Positions 58,251 through 64,000 of a stretch of 64,000 nt of DNA are shown piece after piece. The stretch covers positions 1 through 64,000 of the forward strand of contig DWWR01000052.1 of NCBI GenBank assembly GCA_019119645.1, in the 5' to 3' direction. The position numbers and the translations under genes were made by a program. The notes under the pieces were generated by a model. It saw only the letters and a list, made by a program, of their open reading frames with translations, was not told the origin of the DNA and ran no database searches. The stretch is from Anaerobutyricum faecale (GTDB lineage: Bacteria; Bacillota; Clostridia; Lachnospirales; Lachnospiraceae). The first letter of the stretch is position 1. The number at the start of each line of letters is the position of its first letter.

Positions 58251-59123
58251 ATGCGGGAATCCATCGTCTGTGTCGGACGGACCGGAACGAAGCCGTATCG
58301 TTTTCCGGAGACGGGCGTGCCGGTTTATTCCTATGAAGAACTGTGCTATTATCTGAGCAGCCATATGATCTGCTATCTGTATACACTTCCGGAGGAAGAT
58401 CTCCTGGTGTATATCCGGGATGAACTGGGACTGGAGAAATTGTACCGGCAGCTTTCCAGGCTGACGGACCCGGACAGGGATCAGATGAAATATTTCTCCG
58501 CGCTCTTCCGGGAGGGACATTACTTTTCCGAAGACGAAATCCGGGAGATTCTGGATGAATACCGGGATTTAAAAAATACGCCGTATCCCCTGCAGTGCAA
58601 ATGGATGGGGGATATGTTTCTTGGCGCCGGCCGCGCGGCCATGGCGATCCATTATTACCGGGAAGCGCTGAAACCGGAGACCATGGGCCGGGTGGAGACC
58701 GGAGCGGCCTACCACAACATGGCCATTGCCCAGTCACGGCTCTTCCGTTTTGAAGACGCCAAGATTAATTTTGTGAAAGCTTATCAGTACGCGGGCGACG
58801 AGGAATCGCTCTTTTATTATTACTGTCTCATCGCCTTTACGGAGAATCTGGAAAGGGCCGGGGAAGAGATGGAGGCGTTTAAAGTGTCAGAACTGTCGCT
58901 GGAATCCTTCGAGAACCGTTTTGCCGGCATTGCCGACGCCTTCGGCTGCAGCGAAAAAGCAGAAAAACAGAAAAAAATCACCTATCTGCTGGAACGGGAC
59001 AAAGAAGAAGAGGCAGAGAAGATTTATGAGAAATTTGTGCGGGATCTGCAGCGGGAGTTCCGCCCGGAGATTGAGATGGAAGATAATCTGCTGAGCACCG
59101 GGCTGCCGGTGCGGAAAGAATAG
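58251..59123 (+). CDS. TPR-repeat protein linked to DUF5716/DUF5717
   Basis: A 290-aa protein. The N terminus (ESIVCVGRTGTKPYRFPETG (20), VYSYEELCYYLSSHMICYLY (20)) is a small distinct domain. Helical repeats of TPR type follow (CKWMGDMFLGAGRAAMAIHY (20), AAYHNMAIAQSRLFRFEDAK (20), FFYYYCL-like helix), and a charged coil ends it. GGGAGG lies seven bases before the ATG. Its position after DUF5717 and DUF5716 suggests the three proteins act together. Role unknown. Confidence 0.75.
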   Translation: MRESIVCVGRTGTKPYRFPETGVPVYSYEELCYYLSSHMICYLYTLPEEDLLVYIRDELGLEKLYRQLSRLTDPDRDQMKYFSALFREGHYFSEDEIREILDEYRDLKNTPYPLQCKWMGDMFLGAGRAAMAIHYYREALKPETMGRVETGAAYHNMAIAQSRLFRFEDAKINFVKAYQYAGDEESLFYYYCLIAFTENLERAGEEMEAFKVSELSLESFENRFAGIADAFGCSEKAEKQKKITYLLERDKEEEAEKIYEKFVRDLQREFRPEIEMEDNLLSTGLPVRKE

Positions 59124-59153
59124 ATAAAAAGGTACACACAAGGCTGGAAACTT

Positions 59154-59302
59154 GTGGTATAATAATTGCGCTTATGCGCAATCAAAAGCGATTTCATCGC
59201 TTTTCCCTGCTGCGCAGGGGTATACCAGCGGGCCACGGCTTGAAAAGTAAATGCCGCGGGCAGCGCTTCCTTTTCTGCGCGCGTGGTATAATAATTGCGC
59301 TT
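59154..59302 (+). repeat. Duplicated promoter segment upstream of valS
   Basis: A 20-bp sequence, GTGGTATAATAATTGCGCTT, occurs at 59154 and 59283 (period 129 bp). Each copy holds a perfect TATAAT, but neither has a clear -35. Between them are GCGCTTATGCGC, AAAAGCGAT/ATCGCTTTT and CCTGC/GCAGG hairpins. It could be an insertion with a 20-bp target duplication, or a tandem promoter. No valine T-box is present. Confidence 0.65.
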
Positions 59303-59356
59303 CGCGCAGGCATTTTTATAACATGACAACTTATTATTCCAGGAGGACATAGATTT

Positions 59357-61999
59357 ATGGCAACAGAGATGAATAAAACTTACAATCCGGCGGAGATTGA
59401 GGACAGACTCTATCAGAAATGGCTGGATAAAAAATATTTCCATGCGGAAGTGGACCGCAGTAAAAAACCATTTACCATCGTGATGCCGCCGCCAAATATC
59501 ACCGGTCAGCTTCACATGGGACACGCCCTTGACAATACCCTGCAGGACATCCTGATTCGTTTTAAGAGGATGCAGGGTTACAACGCCCTCTGGCAGCCGG
59601 GTACCGACCATGCCAGTATCGCCACGGAGGTAAAGGTCATCAATGCCCTGAAAGAGGAGGGGATTGAGAAAGAGGATCTCGGAAGAGAAGGATTCTTAAA
59701 GAGGACCTGGGAGTGGAAGAAAGAGTACGGCGGACGGATTGTCAGCCAGCTGAAAAAGCTCGGCTCTTCCGCAGACTGGGACAGAGAGCGTTTTACTCTT
59801 GATGAAGGCTGTTCCAGAGCAGTACAGGAAGTTTTCATTCGTTTATATGAAAAAGGATATATTTACAGAGGTTCCAGAATCATTAACTGGTGTCCGGTCT
59901 GCCAGACATCCATCTCCGATGCGGAGGTTGTGTATGAGGATCAGGCAGGATTTTTCTGGCACATCAATTATCCGATCGTGGGAACGGACCAGTGCATCGA
60001 GATCGCGACCACCCGTCCGGAGACCATGCTGGGCGATACAGCCATTGCCGTACATCCGGATGATGAGAGATATAAAGATCTGATCGGAAAGATGGTGCTG
60101 CTTCCGATCGTGAACCGGGAGATCCCGATCGTGGCGGACACTTATGTGGATAAAGAATTTGGTACAGGTGCCGTTAAGATCACGCCGGCCCATGACCCTA
60201 ACGATTTTGAGGTGGGACTGCGTCATAACCTGGAAGAGATCAATATCCTCAATGATGATGGCACCATCAATGAAAATGGCGGCAGATTTGCTGGCATGGA
60301 CCGTTATGAGGCCAGAAAGGCCATTGTAAAAGAACTGGAAGAAGAAGGATATCTGGTAAAGGTAGAACCACATGACCATAACGTAGGTACCCATGACCGC
60401 TGTCATACCACCGTGGAGCCGATGGTGAAAAAACAGTGGTTTGTGCGCATGGATGAGCTGGCAAAACCGGCCATTGAGGCTGTAAAGAATGGCGATCTGC
60501 GCTTTGTGCCGGAACATTTCGACCGGACATATCTGCACTGGCTGGAGAATATCCGCGACTGGTGTATTTCCAGACAGCTCTGGTGGGGACACCGGATTCC
60601 GGCGTACTACTGTGATGAATGCGGGGAGATCGTGGTTTCCAGAACCCAGCCGGATGTATGTCCGAAATGCGGATGCAGACATCTGACACAGGATGAGGAT
60701 ACTCTGGACACCTGGTTCAGTTCTGCTCTGTGGCCGTTCTCCACTCTGGGATGGCCGGAACAGACTGAAGACCTGGATTATTTCTATCCGACCGATGTAT
60801 TGGTGACCGGTTATGATATTATTTTCTTCTGGGTTATCCGTATGGTATTCTCCGGTTATGAGCACACTGGAAAGTGTCCGTTCCACGACGTGTTTATCCA
60901 CGGACTGGTCCGGGATGAGCAGGGCCGGAAGATGAGCAAGTCTCTGGGCAACGGTATTGATCCTCTGGAAGTTATCGATCAGTATGGCGCCGACGCCCTG
61001 CGTCTTACCCTGGTGACAGGAAACGCGCCGGGCAATGACATGCGTTTCTCCGAGAAGAAGATCATCGCCAGCCGTAACTTTGCCAATAAAGTATGGAACG
61101 CTTCCCGTTTCATGCTCATGAATATAGAAAAAGCAGACTTAAGTCAGGTGACTCCAGGTGATCTGACGCCGGCGGACAAGTGGATTCTTTCCAAAGCGAA
61201 CACGCTGGTGAAAGAAGTTACCGATAACATGGAGAATTATGAACTGGGTATCGCTGTGGCGAAGCTTCACGACTTTATCTGGGAAGAATTCTGTGACTGG
61301 TATATCGAGATGGTAAAACCGAGATTATATAATGATGAGGATGCCACCAAGGCAGCGGCGCTCTATACCTTAAAGAGTGTGCTGACCATTGCCCTCAAGC
61401 TGCTTCATCCGTATATGCCTTTCATTACCGAGGAAATCTTCTGCAGCATGCAGGATGAGGAAGAATCCATCATGGTATCCGACTGGCCGGTATTTAAGGA
61501 AGAGCTTGACTTCAAGGCAGAAGAAAATGAAGTGGAGATCATCAAAAATGCAGTCCGCAATATCCGTAACCTGCGGGCCGATATGAACGTGCCGCCGAGC
61601 AAAAAAGCGACCGTTTACGTGGTATCAGAAAAAGAAGGGATCCGCGATGTGTTTGAGAACTCCCGCGTCTTCTTTGCGACCCTGGCATATGCCAGTGAAG
61701 TCATTGTGCAGGCAGATAAAGCCGGCATTGCCGATGACGCGGTATCCACAGTGATTCCGGATGCAGTTATCTACATTCCGTTTGCGGAACTGGTGGACGT
61801 GGAGAAAGAGATCGCCCGTCTGGAAAAAGAAGCGAAACGTCTGGCCGGCGAGATCAAACGTGCCAGCGGTATGCTGAACAATGAGAAGTTTATCAGCAAG
61901 GCTCCGGCAGCCAAGGTGGAAGAAGAGAAGAAGAAGTTAGAGAAATATACAGCCATGGAGGCGCAGGTAAAAGAGCGGCTTTCTCAGCTGAAAAAATAA
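59357..61999 (+). CDS. valS: Valyl-tRNA synthetase
   Basis: An 880-aa class I synthetase: the HIGH motif appears as LHMGHALDNT (residues 54-57 region), the editing CP1 domain contains TTRPETMLGDTAIAVHP, a zinc-type Cys pair cluster is in YYCDECGE...CPKCGCR, and the KMSKS motif as RKMSKSLGNG. A C-terminal coiled coil (LVDVEKEIARLEKEAKRLAG (20)) is the ValS arm. AGGAGG precedes ATG 59357. Transcription probably starts from the TATAAT at 59287. Confidence 0.97.
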   Translation: MATEMNKTYNPAEIEDRLYQKWLDKKYFHAEVDRSKKPFTIVMPPPNITGQLHMGHALDNTLQDILIRFKRMQGYNALWQPGTDHASIATEVKVINALKEEGIEKEDLGREGFLKRTWEWKKEYGGRIVSQLKKLGSSADWDRERFTLDEGCSRAVQEVFIRLYEKGYIYRGSRIINWCPVCQTSISDAEVVYEDQAGFFWHINYPIVGTDQCIEIATTRPETMLGDTAIAVHPDDERYKDLIGKMVLLPIVNREIPIVADTYVDKEFGTGAVKITPAHDPNDFEVGLRHNLEEINILNDDGTINENGGRFAGMDRYEARKAIVKELEEEGYLVKVEPHDHNVGTHDRCHTTVEPMVKKQWFVRMDELAKPAIEAVKNGDLRFVPEHFDRTYLHWLENIRDWCISRQLWWGHRIPAYYCDECGEIVVSRTQPDVCPKCGCRHLTQDEDTLDTWFSSALWPFSTLGWPEQTEDLDYFYPTDVLVTGYDIIFFWVIRMVFSGYEHTGKCPFHDVFIHGLVRDEQGRKMSKSLGNGIDPLEVIDQYGADALRLTLVTGNAPGNDMRFSEKKIIASRNFANKVWNASRFMLMNIEKADLSQVTPGDLTPADKWILSKANTLVKEVTDNMENYELGIAVAKLHDFIWEEFCDWYIEMVKPRLYNDEDATKAAALYTLKSVLTIALKLLHPYMPFITEEIFCSMQDEEESIMVSDWPVFKEELDFKAEENEVEIIKNAVRNIRNLRADMNVPPSKKATVYVVSEKEGIRDVFENSRVFFATLAYASEVIVQADKAGIADDAVSTVIPDAVIYIPFAELVDVEKEIARLEKEAKRLAGEIKRASGMLNNEKFISKAPAAKVEEEKKKLEKYTAMEAQVKERLSQLKK

Positions 62000-62070
62000 A
62001 GCATCGTCTTTCAGGCGATGAAGAGAACGGATTCCGGCTGTGCCGGAAAACAGGAGGCAGATATAGCAAT

Positions 62071-63441
62071 ATGACCATCGACGAGCTGGAACAGGAAATA
62101 TCGTCGGTTCCCCGGTTTGGCGCCGGGGGAGGCCTCGATAATTTAAAAAAATATCTGGACATTTTAGGACACCCGGAGGAATCACTCCGGGTTATCCACG
62201 TGGCGGGAACCAATGGAAAGGGTTCTGTCTGCGCTTTTCTGGAGTCCATTCTGCGGACTGCCGGTTACCGTACCGCTCTGTTTACTTCACCGCATCTGGT
62301 GCATATGAACGAACGGTTCCGTGTTAATTTTGAAATGTGTTCCGACGAAGAACTCATAGAAGCCTGGGAGCTGGTGAAGGCGCTGCTGCCGGGGAACACG
62401 AGGCAGAGTGCGGCTGTCGGCAGCGGCCAGCTGCCAGGCTGCGGCGCGGAAGTGACAGAGTATTGTGAGGCATCCGGGGATCGGCAGCCGCTTACCTATT
62501 TTGAGATACTGTTTCTCATGAGCCTGCTGATCTTCTCCCAAAAAGATGTGGATTACTGCATCATGGAGACAGGACTTGGCGGACGGCTGGATGCCACGGT
62601 GCTGACCCATCCGGTGATTTCCGTGATCACATCCATCAGCCTCGACCATACGGAGCTGCTGGGCAACACCATCAGGGAGATCGCCGCTGAGAAGGCGGGA
62701 ATCATAAAAGAAGGGGTTCCGGTGGTGGTTCTGGACGAGGACAACGGCGCTTTTTCTGTAATCAGAAAGAAAGCTGAAAGAAAAAATTCTCATATTTACA
62801 GAATTCGTTCTGAAAGAATAACATTTTTAAAAAAAACAGAGAATAACATTGATTTTTCCATCAATAGTAGTTATTATAAGGATAGTTCGCTGCGTATTAC
62901 GGACACAGCGGATTATCAGATATATAACGCCGCGTTGGCTGTTGTCACAGCCAGAGTGCTTCTGCCCGGCCTTTCGAGGGAGATGATTCAGAAAGGGCTT
63001 CTGGCAATGCAGTGGGAGGGACGGATGGAACAGGTTCTTCCCGGTGTGTACGTGGATGGTGCTCACAATCCTGGCGCGGTGGAACAGCTTTGCCGGACGA
63101 TCACCCGGAAGGGAGGACGATGGCGGCTGCTGTTTGCTGTGTGCGGTGATAAGGATTACGATAGTATGATCCGGCTGCTGGGAGAGATTGCCTGGCAGAA
63201 GATTTATATTACCCGGGTGGAAGGCACAAGAGGTGCCGGCACCGCGGAGATCCTTGAGTGTTTCCGTCAGGTGACGGATGCGCCCTGTGAGGTATTTGAC
63301 AGGACGGAGCAGGCGTTTGACGCTGCTTTGCATGATGAAGATAAGGAAGGACGCCTTTTATGTCTCGGATCCCTTTATCTGGTGGGAGAGATCAAGAGGC
63401 GCAAGACATACATTTTGGAAAGTGAGGATTCCCATGATTGA
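62071..63441 (+). CDS. folC: Folylpolyglutamate synthase / dihydrofolate synthase
   Basis: A 456-aa Mur-ligase-fold enzyme adding glutamate to folates. The P-loop is VAGTNGKGSV; LFTSPHLVHMNERFRVN, METGLGGRLDAT, SISLDHTELLGNTIREIAAE (20) and DGAHNPGAVEQL follow in FolC order. The ATG lies about 14 bases after AGGAGG, a longer spacing than usual. The codons around 62760-62930 are more AT-rich. Its stop overlaps the next small gene by eight bases. Confidence 0.94.
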   Translation: MTIDELEQEISSVPRFGAGGGLDNLKKYLDILGHPEESLRVIHVAGTNGKGSVCAFLESILRTAGYRTALFTSPHLVHMNERFRVNFEMCSDEELIEAWELVKALLPGNTRQSAAVGSGQLPGCGAEVTEYCEASGDRQPLTYFEILFLMSLLIFSQKDVDYCIMETGLGGRLDATVLTHPVISVITSISLDHTELLGNTIREIAAEKAGIIKEGVPVVVLDEDNGAFSVIRKKAERKNSHIYRIRSERITFLKKTENNIDFSINSSYYKDSSLRITDTADYQIYNAALAVVTARVLLPGLSREMIQKGLLAMQWEGRMEQVLPGVYVDGAHNPGAVEQLCRTITRKGGRWRLLFAVCGDKDYDSMIRLLGEIAWQKIYITRVEGTRGAGTAEILECFRQVTDAPCEVFDRTEQAFDAALHDEDKEGRLLCLGSLYLVGEIKRRKTYILESEDSHD

Positions 63442-63586
63442 TTTTAATCTTGAGCTTAAAAAGTTTAAACCGGCTGTAGGCGTGGAAGTAGGAGAGGATA
63501 ATCTGTTCGACGACGATATCAAGGATATCACCGATCTGGTGGAGGAAATGGTAAAAGAACAGCGCAGCAATAAAAACGAGAAATAG
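63434..63586 (+). CDS. 50-aa conserved-type small protein after folC
   Basis: MIDFNLELKKFKPAVGVEVG begins a 50-aa acidic protein rich in Asp/Glu, ending in a Lys/Asn-rich tail. It overlaps folC by eight bases, so it is translationally coupled. The good codon use and the overlap support a real gene. I do not recognise a family; no transmembrane helix. Confidence 0.65.
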   Translation: MIDFNLELKKFKPAVGVEVGEDNLFDDDIKDITDLVEEMVKEQRSNKNEK

Positions 63587-63633
63587 TTTTCCCGTCAGTT
63601 CACAATAGTTTACAGTGTGTAGGAGGAAGTCAC

Positions 63634-64000
63634 ATGAAATGTGTAAAATGCGGCCGTACGGTGGGGGCTGATGGGTTCTGTACCAGCTGCGGTTTTGATA
63701 ATAAGCATGTTGCGAAGGCGTGTAATACAGCCAATTATTACTATAATATAGGTTTGGAAAAGGTGGAGATGCGTGATCTGAGCGGTGCGGTGACACAGCT
63801 TAAGAAGGCGCTCACCTACAATAAAGAGCATAAGGACGCCCGGAATCTGCTGGGTCTTGTTTATTATGAGATGGGCGAGGGCGGAAAAGCATATATCCAG
63901 TGGAAGATCAGCGCAAAACTGAATTCCGTGGAGGAGAATGCCGCCAACAAGTACATCAAACAGATGGAAGAACACCCGGCGGTGTTTGAGGAGATCAATG
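63634..64000 (+). CDS. Zinc-ribbon/TPR protein, N-terminal part
   Basis: The 122 visible codons run off the right edge. An N-terminal zinc ribbon (MKCVKCGRTVGADGFCTSCG (20): two CxxC pairs) is followed by TPR-like helices (YYYNIGLEKVEMRDLSGAV and DARNLLGLVYYEMGEGGKAY (20)). The start ATG has AGGAGG seven bases upstream. The rest, probably with membrane segments in related proteins, cannot be seen. Confidence 0.75.
   Translation, partial: MKCVKCGRTVGADGFCTSCGFDNKHVAKACNTANYYYNIGLEKVEMRDLSGAVTQLKKALTYNKEHKDARNLLGLVYYEMGEGGKAYIQWKISAKLNSVEENAANKYIKQMEEHPAVFEEIN

Noticed and set aside
59124..59356. Valine T-box leader
   Set aside because: The conserved T-box sequence and a following terminator are absent; the region is a direct repeat with short hairpins.
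59843..60901. 352-codon minus-strand frame opposite valS
   Set aside because: Shadow of valS; His/Ile-rich translation with no domain.

Overview
The window reads as chromosomal DNA of a Gram-positive gut anaerobe of the Clostridia, most likely family Lachnospiraceae. The signs are near-balanced base composition, AGGAGG-type ribosome sites on nearly every gene, sigma-A promoters with 17-bp spacers, families that are mostly or only found there (DUF5716, DUF5717, DUF4869, PadR-DUF1700-DUF4097), and anaerobe enzymes (double-cubane reductase, PII-coupled DUF1538). I cannot name a genus. No rRNA, tRNA or CRISPR array was seen.

Layout. 1-10 kb: a DeoR-type regulator running off the left edge, a tiny membrane ORF, a DUF1538 antiporter-like protein with a tandem PII partner, release factor 3, a nucleoside hydrolase, a cysteine hydrolase, an HD phosphohydrolase, a decayed double-cubane reductase/activase pair and a small alarmone synthetase. 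10.6-17 kb: a complete phosphate regulon (pstSCAB-phoU and a PhoP/PhoR-type two-component pair) whose PstS is circularly permuted. 17.3-19.8 kb: a polar amino-acid ABC transporter. 20.1-25.6 kb: feoA-feoB, with feoB split by a 2.9-kb element that carries a serine recombinase, a holin-like protein and a GH25 lysozyme. 25.8-29.4 kb: methylglyoxal synthase, a PadR-DUF1700-DUF4097 envelope module and a PepSY lipoprotein.

29.6-41.1 kb: AlkD, two YtrA-type GntR/ABC modules with matching operators, an AT-rich DUF4869/ATPase pair, a ROK-type regulator with a DUF1349 protein, and small membrane paralogues. 41.3-48.8 kb: YaaA, DUF1003, an EamA permease, endonuclease III, purC, a mosaic secreted C69 dipeptidase and a GtrA protein. 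48.8-49.45 kb has no convincing gene and consists of three consecutive long nested inverted repeats. 49.5-64 kb: TrmO, a dihydrouridine synthase, a secreted S8 protease, an uncharacterised DUF5717-DUF5716-TPR operon, valS behind a duplicated promoter segment, folC, a 50-aa protein and a zinc-ribbon/TPR protein running off the right edge.

The most notable item is the feoB interruption. The two feoB halves share a 16-bp direct repeat in the same frame, so exact recombination between the repeats would restore a 717-codon FeoB and release a circle of 2,908 bp. This looks like a site-specific integrative element, possibly a reversible gene switch, with only a lysis cassette as cargo. Other unusual signals are the triple palindrome region, a 130-bp multi-hairpin repeat that removed the start of the double-cubane gene, a 42-bp promoter shared by two unrelated genes, and the DUF5717-DUF5716-TPR operon.
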